Shown here in pieces: positions 39,823 through 47,471 of a stretch of DNA of 64,000 nt. The notes beneath the pieces were generated by a model. That model was not told where the DNA came from. It made no database searches and saw nothing but the letters and a program-made list of their open reading frames with translations. The translations under genes were made by a program, and so were the position numbers. The first letter of the stretch is position 1, and each line of letters begins with the position of its first letter. The stretch is from Thiomonas sp. FB-Cd (GTDB lineage Bacteria; Pseudomonadota; Gammaproteobacteria; Burkholderiales; Burkholderiaceae_C): positions 124,001-188,000 of the forward strand of contig NZ_JPOE01000005.1 of assembly GCF_000733775.1 (NCBI RefSeq), written 5' to 3'.

Positions 39823-40242
39823 TCACGGCTGGAACGCCTGCTGCAAGCTGAACACCAGGCCGCCGACCAGCACCGCGGCACCAATGAGAAGCGCAAAAAT
39901 GACGACGAGCACTGCGCCCCAGCCGCTTGACGACACGCGCCCGTTGCCGCGATTCCACGTCGCATCCCAGCGCGTGTCAGGCGTCAGCCCAATGAGCAGC
40001 GCTTGGAATAGTGCGACACCAATGACCAAAGCGAGCACCGGAAATGCGATTCGCGCGATCCTGTCATTCTCGCCGTAGTCGATAAATCGCATGCCGCCCC
40101 AGACACCAAGGGCGAACAGAGGCGGGTGCAGCCAGCCGAGCGCATCGCGCCAGCCTTTCAAATAGAAGCGATGAGCCCCGAGCACGCCCAAAAGCAACGC
40201 CAGGGCGGCGGCCACGCTCTTGGATTTGAATGTTCGGGCCAT
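39823..40242 (-). CDS. TM2-domain membrane protein
   Basis: 139 residues from ATG at 40242 (MARTFKSKSVAAAL); a GTG at 40269 is the longer choice. Residues ~8-55 are a TM2 domain: SVAAALALLLGVLGAHRFYLKGWRDALG, with the short loop GAHRFYLG-like signature, then a second hydrophobic hairpin. Two more helices follow, ending LIGAAVLVGGLVFSLQQAF. TM2 proteins have unknown roles. It converges on folK and follows the GNAT gene on the same strand. Confidence 0.8.
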   Translation of the reverse strand: MARTFKSKSVAAALALLLGVLGAHRFYLKGWRDALGWLHPPLFALGVWGGMRFIDYGENDRIARIAFPVLALVIGVALFQALLIGLTPDTRWDATWNRGNGRVSSSGWGAVLVVIFALLIGAAVLVGGLVFSLQQAFQP

Positions 40243-40279
40243 GGGTCCAGGAATCCGATGCACGGACACGACCTCGGGC

Positions 40280-40822
40280 TCAGGCGAGAAGCGGCGCCGT
40301 CCCGGCGCCAGGTCCCAAAGCCTTTTGCATCAATACGACATCCAGCCACCGCCCAAACTTCCACCCCACGGCCGGCATGACGCCGCGATGGGTGAAGCCA
40401 AACCGTTCGTGCAGGGCGATGGAGCCCTGGTTCGCCGAGTCGCCAATCACGGCAAGCATCTGCCGGCATCCCTGCTGGGCGCTAGCCTGTAGCAACTGCT
40501 CCATCAGCAGCGAGCCCAGGCCCGCTCCACGCTGCACCTCGTCGATATACACCGAGTCCTCCACGGTCCACCGAAAGGCCTCGCGCTCGCGAAACCAGTT
40601 GGCATAGGCGAAGCCTGCAATGGCGCCATCACGCTCGACAACAATCCAAGGCAGGCCGCGCTGGACCACGACCTGCCACCGTCTGCGCATCTCCGCGACA
40701 TCGGGCGGATCAATCTCAAAAGTGCCCGTACCGTGCAACACATGATGCCTGTAGATGCGGGTAATCGCATCGAGGTCTGTTTCAGCGGCGGCCCGGACCG
40801 GGGTCATGTTTAATGCTTGCAT
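40280..40822 (-). CDS. GNAT-family N-acetyltransferase (phosphinothricin acetyltransferase-like)
   Basis: 180 residues; start ATG at 40822 (MQALNMTPVRAAAETD), with MTPVRA at 40807 equally plausible. The pattern FEIDPPDVAEMRRRW, GFAYANWFREREAFRWTVEDSVYI and the acetyl-CoA-binding RGAGLGSLLMEQLL identify the PAT/MddA subgroup, which acetylates methionine sulfone, sulfoximine or phosphinothricin. NxGSIALHERFGFTH is also typical. Substrate is inferred from family. Confidence 0.88.
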   Translation of the reverse strand: MQALNMTPVRAAAETDLDAITRIYRHHVLHGTGTFEIDPPDVAEMRRRWQVVVQRGLPWIVVERDGAIAGFAYANWFREREAFRWTVEDSVYIDEVQRGAGLGSLLMEQLLQASAQQGCRQMLAVIGDSANQGSIALHERFGFTHRGVMPAVGWKFGRWLDVVLMQKALGPGAGTAPLLA

Positions 40823-40845
40823 CGAATGGTGCCGATCGGTGTGGA

Positions 40846-40851
40846 TATAAT
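40846..40851 (+). promoter_or_regulatory. -10 element of the rpsP operon promoter
   Basis: A perfect TATAAT about 190 bp before the rpsP ATG. The -35 (TCGAAT, 18-bp spacer) is poor. It overlaps the start of the divergent GNAT gene and leaves a ~185-nt leader. Confidence 0.5.
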
Positions 40852-41042
40852 GGCGAGTTTAATGGGCTTGGCCCGGCTCACCGCAAGCAATACATGCGGG
40901 ACGTCTTTTAGGCTCTCGCAGTTTCGTCCAGGTGAGGGGTCGATTGAGTAGCCCATCCTGCACGGCGGTTCGTACGATGAACTGTATGGCCGAGGCGGTT
41001 CGCACGCATACCCATCAAGCAGACATTTCAGGAATTCAAGCA

Positions 41043-41312
41043 ATGGTCGTCATTCGTCTTTCACGCGCCGGTGCCAAAGGGCGCCCCTTCTACCACATCG
41101 TGGCCACCGATTCCCGCAATCGCCGTGACGGTCGGTACCTCGAGCGCCTGGGTTTCTACAATCCGGTTGCCCGAGGGCAGGAGCAGCCGCTGCGCATCGA
41201 GATTGCCCGCCTGGACTATTGGGCTGGTGTGGGCGCTCAACTCTCGCCAACAGTCCAGCGCCTCGTCAAGCAATCCAAGCAGGCTCAGGCGCCCGTTCCT
41301 GCGTCGGCCTGA
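41043..41312 (+). CDS. rpsP: 30S ribosomal protein S16
   Basis: 89 residues. [34 protein letters not shown] and LGFYNPVA are the S16 hallmark. Start ATG at 43-45 of this line with AGGA 9 nt upstream. It is the first gene of rpsP-rimM-trmD-rplS and has a ~185-nt leader. The C-terminal tail is Ala/Gln/Pro rich. S16 is an early assembly protein of the 30S body. Confidence 0.98.
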   Translation: MVVIRLSRAGAKGRPFYHIVATDSRNRRDGRYLERLGFYNPVARGQEQPLRIEIARLDYWAGVGAQLSPTVQRLVKQSKQAQAPVPASA

Positions 41313-41390
41313 GCATACCGCAGCGGGCAGCCTCCACAGCCCCGCACCGCTTTATCCCTGTCAGGGTCTGCGCCAGTCGGCCAGGATGCG

Positions 41391-41419
41391 ACACCGCAAG
41401 CGTTTCCTTGCGGTGTTTT
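41391..41419 (+). terminator. Attenuator-like hairpin between rpsP and rimM
   Basis: ACACCGCAAG-CGTTTC-CTTGCGGTGT is a perfect 10-bp stem followed by TTTG. It ends ~10 nt before the rimM ATG. It may reduce transcription into rimM-trmD or hide the start region; in E. coli those genes are expressed well below rpsP and rplS. Confidence 0.7.
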
Positions 41420-41429
41420 GCTTTGCGCC

Positions 41430-42014
41430 ATGAATACATCCCCTAAAACTCCGCCTCCACTGGACATCGCGTGGCCCGATGGCTTGCTCCAAGTCGGTCA
41501 CGTGCTGGGCGCCTGGGGTACGCAGGGGTGGATCAAGGTCGCCCCCGCTTCCAGCGAGGCCGGCGTGCTGCTCAAAGCCCGGCGCTGGTGGATGCAATCG
41601 CCACTTGGGCGGCCTGTGCAGCGTGTTGAACTCGCCGTTCGGCTGGCGCGCCGCCATACAGCATCCGTCGTCGCCTTGCTCGAGGGAGTCGGCACCCGCA
41701 CACAGGCGGAAGCGATGAGGGGCTGGACGATCCATGCGCGGCGCGAAGATTTCCCGCCCCCCGGTGAAGGTGAGTATTACTGGGTTGACTTGATCGGTTG
41801 TGCCGTATTCAATCGCGAGGGTCTGGAGCTCGGCACTGTTTCCGGGTTGCTGGACAGCGGCGCGCAGTCCATCCTGCAATTGAAAACGAGCGCTCCCCTG
41901 GGGGAAGAGACGAAAGCCAATGAGCGCCTCATCCCTTTCGTTGATGCCTACATCGTCAATGTCGACACGGCAGCGCGGCGAATTGTTGTCGACTGGCAGC
42001 CAGACTACGACTGA
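41430..42014 (+). CDS. rimM: Ribosome maturation factor RimM
   Basis: 194 residues from ATG at 41430 ([12 protein letters not shown]); it lacks a Shine-Dalgarno sequence and lies just after a stable hairpin. The N-terminal beta-barrel has [19 protein letters not shown] and the C-terminal PRC-barrel has [14 protein letters not shown]...[16 protein letters not shown] and [12 protein letters not shown]. It binds S19 and helps assemble the 30S head. Weak translation initiation suits the low level needed. Confidence 0.95.
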   Translation: MNTSPKTPPPLDIAWPDGLLQVGHVLGAWGTQGWIKVAPASSEAGVLLKARRWWMQSPLGRPVQRVELAVRLARRHTASVVALLEGVGTRTQAEAMRGWTIHARREDFPPPGEGEYYWVDLIGCAVFNREGLELGTVSGLLDSGAQSILQLKTSAPLGEETKANERLIPFVDAYIVNVDTAARRIVVDWQPDYD

Positions 42015-42027
42015 GCAAGGACTCACC

Positions 42028-42780
42028 ATGCCACGCTTCGACGTGCTGACCCTGTTCGGTGAATACTTCGAGCCGCTACGCACCCAGGGTGTCTGTCGAC
42101 GCGCCTTTGATCGCGGTGCCATGGCACTGCAGCACTGGAACCCGCGCGATTTTTCGATCGATACCCACCACACCGTGGATGACCGCCCCTACGGCGGGGG
42201 ACCGGGCATGGTGATGCTGGTTGAGCCCCTGGAACGCGCTTTGCGAGCGGCGCAGAGCTCCCGTGAAACCGCGGGGATGGACACTGCACCAGTGCTGCTT
42301 TTTTCACCTGCTGGCGCAAAGCTGACGCAAGAGCAGGTGAAGCGGTGGGCCTGCTCGGCAGGCGCCGTCCTGGTTTGCGGGCGCTACGAAGGCATCGATC
42401 AGCGCTTTATCGACCGCCATGTGGACGAAGAAATCAGCCTTGGAGACTATGTGCTGTCAGGCGGTGAAATTGCGGCCATGGCCTTTCTCGATGCCGTGGC
42501 ACGATTACAGCCCGGCGTGCTGGGAAGCGCAGATTCAGCCCAGCAGGACAGCTTCTCCGACGGACTGCTTGACTGCCCGCACTACACCCGCCCGCCAACG
42601 CACACGGGCCTTCATGTTCCGGCAGTCTTGCTATCGGGCGACCATGCACGCATTGCGCGCTGGCGGCGCGACCGCAGCCTGCAACTGACCCAAGAGCGAA
42701 GGCCCGATCTCATCGCCATCATGCGCCGCGAAAACCGCCTCAGCGCGCGCGATGAGCAAGCACTCGCAAGTTTGGATTAA
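42028..42780 (+). CDS. trmD: tRNA (guanine-37-N1)-methyltransferase
   Basis: 250 residues from ATG at 42028 ([17 protein letters not shown]). Trefoil-knot SPOUT enzyme: [50 protein letters not shown] and the knot region. It methylates G37 of tRNAs that read CNN codons, preventing +1 frameshifting. It lies 13 bp after rimM. Confidence 0.97.
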   Translation: MPRFDVLTLFGEYFEPLRTQGVCRRAFDRGAMALQHWNPRDFSIDTHHTVDDRPYGGGPGMVMLVEPLERALRAAQSSRETAGMDTAPVLLFSPAGAKLTQEQVKRWACSAGAVLVCGRYEGIDQRFIDRHVDEEISLGDYVLSGGEIAAMAFLDAVARLQPGVLGSADSAQQDSFSDGLLDCPHYTRPPTHTGLHVPAVLLSGDHARIARWRRDRSLQLTQERRPDLIAIMRRENRLSARDEQALASLD

Positions 42781-42887
42781 GATATCTGGTTTTTCGATCC
42801 TCTGCACCGCGACAACAAGCGAGCATCGGCTGTATGCCGACTCTTGCAATTCCCTTTCATGCGGTCGCAAGATCATAGGAGCCCTTC

Positions 42888-43253
42888 ATGAGCACTCATC
42901 TGATTCAGCAACTCGAGCAGGAAGAAATCCAGCGCCTGACCCAAGGCAAGGCGATCCCCGAGTTCTCCCCCGGCGACACCGTCATCGTCAGCGTTAACGT
43001 GGTCGAAGGATCGCGCAAGCGTGCGCAGGCGTACGAAGGCGTGGTGATCGCCAAGCGAAACCGCGGCTTGAACTCCAATTTCATCGTCCGCAAGATCTCG
43101 TCAGGCGAAGGCGTCGAGCGCACGTTCCAGCTCTACTCGCCAATGATCGCCTCAATCGAGGTCAAGCGTCGGGGCGATGTGCGCCGCGCCAAGCTGTACT
43201 ACCTTCGTGGCCGCACAGGCAAATCTGCCCGCATCAAGGAAAAGCTGGCCTGA
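42888..43253 (+). CDS. rplS: 50S ribosomal protein L19
   Basis: 121 residues. [52 protein letters not shown] spans the core of the family, with [25 protein letters not shown] at the C-terminus. ATG at 42888 is preceded by AGGAG at ~6-8 nt. It is the last gene of the rpsP operon, 107 bp after trmD, and ends in an intrinsic terminator. Confidence 0.98.
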   Translation: MSTHLIQQLEQEEIQRLTQGKAIPEFSPGDTVIVSVNVVEGSRKRAQAYEGVVIAKRNRGLNSNFIVRKISSGEGVERTFQLYSPMIASIEVKRRGDVRRAKLYYLRGRTGKSARIKEKLA

Positions 43254-43309
43254 GCGACGCCATCTGGCCTCCATATCGGGCCCATGCGAATCCCTTCTCC
43301 GCGTCATGC

Positions 43310-43335
43310 AAAAAGCCGGCTCAAGCCGGTTTTTT
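43310..43335 (+). terminator. Intrinsic terminator of the rpsP-rplS operon
   Basis: CCGGC-TCAA-GCCGG with an A-rich left flank and a TTTTTT tract. It ends only 10 bp before the ATG of the Nudix gene. Confidence 0.9.
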
Positions 43336-43345
43336 GCATTTCGGC

Positions 43346-44080
43346 ATGATCAACAAGCCCGTTCCGCCTGTCCTTCCCCCCTTTGATCCCGAGCGGGTTC
43401 CGGTTACCCACCGCGATTCGGGGCTCCCCTCGGTGCACGCCTCACGTTTGCAGAGCGCCTGGCTGCGCTCACGCTTCGCCCAGGCACCGGACTGGAAGCC
43501 GGAAGTTTTCGAAGACGTTGCCCATGCACGCGGCGTAACAACGCGGCAAGCTGCAGTGCTTGTTCCGCTCGTCGAACGCACCCATGGCGTTCAGCTGCTG
43601 CTGACGCGGCGAAACGCCAACCTGCACGTCCATGCCGGGCAGATCAGCTTCCCTGGCGGAAGTCGAGATCTGGATGACGCAACGCCCGCTGACACCGCGC
43701 TGCGTGAGGCCCATGAAGAAATCGGTCTTCATCCAGATCACGTCGAAACCCTGGGCCTGATGCCCGTGTACACCACCATCACTGGCTATGCCGTCACGCC
43801 GGTCATAGCCATGATTGATCCCTATGCGCCGCTGCGCCCTCAACCCAGTGAAGTTGCCGAGGTTTTTGAGGTGCCTCTGGAATTTCTCATGAACCCCGCG
43901 CACCACGAATTGCGGACTTGGGACATGCAAACCGGCCTCCCTGCCTCTGGCCTTGCACCCGACACCACGCGCCGCAGCTTCTATGCCATGCCGTGGAGTA
44001 CCGCCGACGGCAAACGCTATTTCATCTGGGGCGCTACAGCCGCGATGATTCGCAACCTTTACCGGTTGCTGATCGCTTAG
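43346..44080 (+). CDS. CoA pyrophosphatase-like Nudix hydrolase (NudL family)
   Basis: 244 residues from ATG at 43346 (MINKPVPPVLPP); TTG at 43334 falls in the terminator. The CoA-specific motif is LLLTRRNANLHVHAGQISFPGG, followed by the Nudix helix ALREAHEEIGL. The first Nudix Glu is replaced by an Asp/Ala stretch (RDLDDATPAD), as in NudL/PCD1-type proteins. Probable role is cleavage of CoA or oxidised CoA to phosphopantetheine and 3',5'-ADP. Expression needs readthrough or a promoter within the rplS tail. Confidence 0.88.
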   Translation: MINKPVPPVLPPFDPERVPVTHRDSGLPSVHASRLQSAWLRSRFAQAPDWKPEVFEDVAHARGVTTRQAAVLVPLVERTHGVQLLLTRRNANLHVHAGQISFPGGSRDLDDATPADTALREAHEEIGLHPDHVETLGLMPVYTTITGYAVTPVIAMIDPYAPLRPQPSEVAEVFEVPLEFLMNPAHHELRTWDMQTGLPASGLAPDTTRRSFYAMPWSTADGKRYFIWGATAAMIRNLYRLLIA

Positions 44081-44089
44081 CATGTTGGC

Positions 44090-45061
44090 ATGGCTTTTTT
44101 CTCTGTTCTCCTCTCGCTGCTCCTGGAGCAAATCAAACCCCTGGGCCGCCTGAGCGTCGTATACGCTGCACGCAAGTCGCTCGCCGATTTTGCCGCGCGC
44201 AATTTCGACGCGGGAGAGCGCAGGCACGGCTTGGCCGCTTGGTTCATCGCGGTGCTGCTACCTGCGCTCGTGGCGCTGCTGGTGTACTGGGGCGCGCTGC
44301 GCGTGAACGTTCTCCTGGCTTTTGCCTGGAACGTGGTGGTGTTGTATTTCACGTTGGGCTTCAGGCAATTTAGCCATTACTTCACCGATATCTCCGACGC
44401 GCTTAGTCATGGGGACGTGCCAGGTGCGCGGGCCATCCTCAAGCAATGGAAGGCGCTGGATACCGTGGAAATGTCGGCGGACGACGTCACGCAGCAAACC
44501 ATCGAGCACGCCCTCGTAGCGGCGCAGCGCTATGTGTTGGGTGTTTTCTTCTGGTTCCTGCTACCACTCGGTCCGGCAGGCGCCGTGCTGTACCGTATGT
44601 CTGAATACACAGCTGGCAAGTGGAGCGCGAGCGGCTCCGATGCAAGTCCCTGGCTGCGTGATTTCGCCTGCAAGGCCTTTCACGTGCTGGACTGGCTGCC
44701 TGCGCGCCTGACGGCTGCCGGCTATGCCGTCGTCGGCAATTTCGAAGAAGCCGTGGACATGTGGCGCAACTACGCCCGGCTATGGCCCGACAGCAATACT
44801 GGAGCCATGCTTGCATCTGCGGCGGGCGCGGTAGGCATACGCTTGGGGGCGACGGCCCAGAAGGCATCCGTGGAGCCGGGAGAGCAGGGCTGGGCCAGTG
44901 CGATCGACGTGGAACTGCAAGGCCCAGGCTTGGCGCCGGAAATGCCCGGTGACTCCCCCACCCCTGCGCATCTGCGTAGTGTGGTTGGGCTGGTATGGCG
45001 TTCGGTTTTGCTTTGGATGTTGCTGCTTGCCGTCGTGACGATCACGATGTGGGTGTCCTGA
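44090..45061 (+). CDS. CobD/CbiB-like membrane protein
   Basis: A 323-residue protein with four to five hydrophobic segments (VLLPALVALLVYWGAL, FFWFLLPLGPAGAVLYRMSEY, VLLWMLLLAVVTITMWV). FFWFLLPLGPAGAVLYRM is the CbiB-type motif (FWLALGGLPGALAYR-like). CbiB attaches aminopropanol to adenosylcobyric acid, but no other cobalamin genes are in view, and this lineage of CbiB-like proteins is often retained without them (AmpE-like role possible). It starts 9 bp after the Nudix gene. Confidence 0.8.
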   Translation: MAFFSVLLSLLLEQIKPLGRLSVVYAARKSLADFAARNFDAGERRHGLAAWFIAVLLPALVALLVYWGALRVNVLLAFAWNVVVLYFTLGFRQFSHYFTDISDALSHGDVPGARAILKQWKALDTVEMSADDVTQQTIEHALVAAQRYVLGVFFWFLLPLGPAGAVLYRMSEYTAGKWSASGSDASPWLRDFACKAFHVLDWLPARLTAAGYAVVGNFEEAVDMWRNYARLWPDSNTGAMLASAAGAVGIRLGATAQKASVEPGEQGWASAIDVELQGPGLAPEMPGDSPTPAHLRSVVGLVWRSVLLWMLLLAVVTITMWVS

Positions 45062-45104
45062 TCGACGCTAACCGGTGCCAAGCTGCGACAAGCGGCCAGA
45101 TCGC

Positions 45105-45707
45105 CTACTGCATGGAACCTGCACGAAAACGGAAGGCCTCGATGCGTGCCGGTGGCAGATTGCGCCAGACCAAATGGGCCTGGTCCCGCTCGAATCCCGG
45201 CGCCATGCCCTGCCCGCTGCCACGCAGGGCGTAGCTGAACTGGATGAAAACCGTGCCTGGCCCCGAAACGAGCGCGACCTGTTCCAGAATCTGGCGCACC
45301 ACCGCACGGGGCAGACTACGCAGTGGCAAACTCGACACGATGGCGCGTACGGGCTGCCGCTGAAGGGCATCAAAGCGGCTCAGATGCATGGCATCGCCCT
45401 GGATAAGCCGCACCCCGGGAAAGCGCTTGGCAAGATGAGCAGACAGCGCCGCCGAGCGCTCGACCAGAACAAGATCACGCGCGTGTACACCATGACTGAG
45501 CAGCGCGGCGGTCACGGCACCACCGCCTGGACCGAGTTCAACCACCATGCCATCACCTGCCGGAACAAGGCTGGCCATGCGCCGGGCAAGGAAAGGCGAA
45601 CTGGGGCAGATGGCCCCAATCTGGCGCGGGTTACGTACGAACTCCCGCATGAAGTGCCAGTAGCCCACTGCGCGTCTGTTCCTCGTTTGCTTGTTCGCCT
45701 CGTTCAT
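45105..45707 (-). CDS. PmtA-like phospholipid/SAM-dependent methyltransferase
   Basis: 200 residues. The N-terminal FMREFVRNPRQIGAICPSSPFLARRM is the hallmark of the PmtA-like family; SAM-binding motif is VVELGPGGGAVTAALL, followed by LVERSA and a later IVSSLPLRSLP. PmtA-type enzymes methylate phosphatidylethanolamine; related members of this size are often called rRNA adenine-N6-methyltransferase-like. The specific substrate is not certain. It converges on the CbiB-like gene. Confidence 0.85.
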   Translation of the reverse strand: MNEANKQTRNRRAVGYWHFMREFVRNPRQIGAICPSSPFLARRMASLVPAGDGMVVELGPGGGAVTAALLSHGVHARDLVLVERSAALSAHLAKRFPGVRLIQGDAMHLSRFDALQRQPVRAIVSSLPLRSLPRAVVRQILEQVALVSGPGTVFIQFSYALRGSGQGMAPGFERDQAHLVWRNLPPARIEAFRFRAGSMQ

Positions 45708-45866
45708 ACCTTGACTTGATGACCGCCCATGCCCGAAATGTGGCCGCAGCCAGCCGACTCACTTGAAGTCGCCCAGTTTAGCGACCCTGACTTAGCAGCC
45801 AATGAGAGCGTCGCCTGACGACACAGGCCATCGCCTTGAACAAATGCCCGCGCATTCCCCTTCCTC

Positions 45867-45910
45867 GCCCGGTCCGACGCACAGCGTCGCTCAGGCGAAG
45901 CCGACCGGGC
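45867..45910 (+). repeat. Left-end imperfect palindrome of IS copy 1
   Basis: GCCCGGTC ... GACCGGGC forms an 8-bp outer stem (45867-45874 / 45903-45910) enclosing a CGACGC-ACA-GCGTCG hairpin (45875-45889). In IS200/IS605 elements such subterminal structures are bound by TnpA. The same fold occurs in copy 2 at 57685-57728, with one mismatch in the outer stem. Confidence 0.7.
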
Positions 45911-45938
45911 AGGAGGGGGTCAAGCGGGCGGCTTTCGC

Positions 45939-45967
45939 TTGTTGTTCCTCTCCAGGCTGGATAAAAT
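45939..45967 (+). promoter_or_regulatory. tnpB promoter of copy 1, leaderless arrangement
   Basis: TTGTTG, a 17-bp spacer and TAAAAT, with only 6 nt between the -10 and the tnpB ATG at 45974. The expected start of transcription falls on the A of ATG. No Shine-Dalgarno sequence is seen. Confidence 0.55.
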
Positions 45968-45973
45968 ACCAGT

Positions 45974-47278
45974 ATGCAACGGCGCAAAGTCACGCTCAAG
46001 CTGTATCCCAATGCCGCGCAAGCTGCGCGGCTGGAGGCGTGGACGCGGCTGCACTGCGAGTTGTACAACGCGGCGCTCGAGGAGCGCATCGACGCCTGGC
46101 ACAAGGCTAGGAAGTCCATCTCTTACGACGAGCAGCAAAACGCGCTGCCACAGATCAAGGCTGATCGGCCTGAGCTCAACGAACTCGGCAGCCACGCCTT
46201 GCAGCAGACGCTGCGGCGGCTGGATCTCGCCTTCCAGTCGTTCTTTCGCCGGGTCAAAGCTGGTCAAACGCCTGGATTCCCGCGGTTCAAGTCCGCGAAG
46301 CGGTTCGCGGGTTTTGCCTATCCCGATCCGGCTGGCTGGAAGCTCATGCAGCATGGCGGCCGTGGTGCCACGCTGCGCTTGGGAAGCGGCGATGCGGCGA
46401 TGTCCATTCGGGCGCGCGGCCGGCACCGCTTCGGCGATCAGGCAAAACCCAATGACATCACGCTCACGCGCAGGAACGATCAGTGGTTCGTGTCGGTGAC
46501 GCTGCGCGTGCCCGAGTCGGCCTGTGCGCGCGAGCGCACCGCTGATCTTCGACGCGGGGTGGATTTCGGGATCACCGACTGGGCGACGTTCGATGATGGA
46601 CGGACCATCGACAACCCGCGCTGGCTGCGCGAGGAACTGCCGCGCCTTGCCGCGCTGCAGCGGCAGCGCGCCAGGAAGAAGAAGGGATCGCTGCGCTTCA
46701 AACGGCTCGGGCGTCGCATCGCGCGGCTGCACGACCGCATCGGCAACCTGCGCCGGGACTTCATGCACAAGGAAACAACCAGGATGGTGCGGCAATGCGC
46801 CGTCCTGGCCACGGAGCAATTGGCTCCGAAGACCATGAGCCGCAGCGCGAAGGGCACGGTGGATGCACCGGGCCGTCGCGTGCGGCAGAAGGCCGGACTC
46901 AATCGGGAGATCCTCTCGGCGGGGTTCGGCATGGCGCATCCGATGCTCGCGTACAAAGCGGAAGAAGCTGGTACGCGGCTGCATCTGAGCAACACGCGCC
47001 AGCTCAAACCGTCGCAGCGGTGCGCGGCGTGCTGGGAACTCGTTCCCAAGACGCTGAGCCAACGCATGCATGTGTGCCCGCACTGCGGGCACACAGCCCC
47101 GCGCGACCAGAACAGCGCAATGGTGGTTCTCATCGACGCGCACAACACGCAGGACACGCCTGGGACGGGCGTGGCGGCGAGACCCAAACCTCTGCCACGA
47201 CAACGTGGCAAGTCCAGGCCTGTGACCCGCGAAACCCCCGCTACAACGCCATGCGTTGAGCGGCGGGAGAGTTCATAA
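45974..47278 (+). CDS. tnpB: TnpB RNA-guided nuclease-like protein, copy 1
   Basis: 434 residues. N-terminal helix-turn-helix-like OrfB_IS605 region (MQRRKVTLKLYPNAAQAARLEAW), RuvC-like domain with catalytic D197 (GVDFGITDW), E281 (ATEQLAPK) and D378 (PRDQNSAMV), and an intervening C4 zinc ribbon with C-x2-C pairs (RCAACW; VCPHCG, Cys368 and Cys371). The TAA at 47276-47278 uses bases outside the element: the element itself supplies only the T. TnpB proteins are guide-RNA-directed DNA nucleases. All catalytic residues are intact. Confidence 0.95.
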   Translation: MQRRKVTLKLYPNAAQAARLEAWTRLHCELYNAALEERIDAWHKARKSISYDEQQNALPQIKADRPELNELGSHALQQTLRRLDLAFQSFFRRVKAGQTPGFPRFKSAKRFAGFAYPDPAGWKLMQHGGRGATLRLGSGDAAMSIRARGRHRFGDQAKPNDITLTRRNDQWFVSVTLRVPESACARERTADLRRGVDFGITDWATFDDGRTIDNPRWLREELPRLAALQRQRARKKKGSLRFKRLGRRIARLHDRIGNLRRDFMHKETTRMVRQCAVLATEQLAPKTMSRSAKGTVDAPGRRVRQKAGLNREILSAGFGMAHPMLAYKAEEAGTRLHLSNTRQLKPSQRCAACWELVPKTLSQRMHVCPHCGHTAPRDQNSAMVVLIDAHNTQDTPGTGVAARPKPLPRQRGKSRPVTRETPATTPCVERRESS

Positions 47279-47296
47279 AGGGGCCTGAGGTGGAGC
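47150..47296 (+). ncRNA. Candidate omega/reRNA of IS copy 1 with guide in the right flank
   Basis: The 3' end of tnpB plus the right end folds into hairpins: GCCACG-ACAA-CGTGGC (47194-47209) and an 11-bp stem with one bulged A (CCGCT-a-CAACGC-CAT-GCGTTG-AGCGG, 47238-47263), followed by the element end at 47276. In characterised TnpB systems the guide is the ~16-20 nt just beyond this end, here starting AAAGGGGCCTGAGG at 47277. The 5' limit is arbitrary. Inference from family behaviour. Confidence 0.4.
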
Positions 47297-47471
47297 GGTT
47301 CCCCGCACAGGCAACTTACGCTCTGTCATCAGGATTCCCGGCCACCTTGGACTTGCGCCCAAGGCCCAAGGTCCTCCACCCCAAAGCCTGGCAGTCACCA
47401 CGAAGCACTTCTTTGGCGCTGATCGCGGCAATCACGTCACGATTCTGGCCCCAAATGCCAGCGGCCTGCCC

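Larger units (their letters stand above)
45837..47276 (+). mobile_element. tnpB-only IS200/IS605-type element, copy 1
   Basis: A 1440-bp element carrying only a TnpB gene. Ends were set by comparing it with copy 2 (56322-57758): homology starts at TGAACAAATG and stops at GTTCAT. The ends form a short inverted match (TGAAC / GTTCA). The left end has a double-hairpin fold (45867-45910), the right end a hairpin (47238-47263). No TnpA transposase is present, so it would need mobilisation in trans. Left flank ends CGCCT. Confidence 0.85.

Noticed and set aside
47279..47471. Remnant of a further TnpB C-terminus on the minus strand (reading [15 protein letters not shown]...)
   Set aside because: Similarity to zinc-ribbon TnpB tails was too vague to claim.
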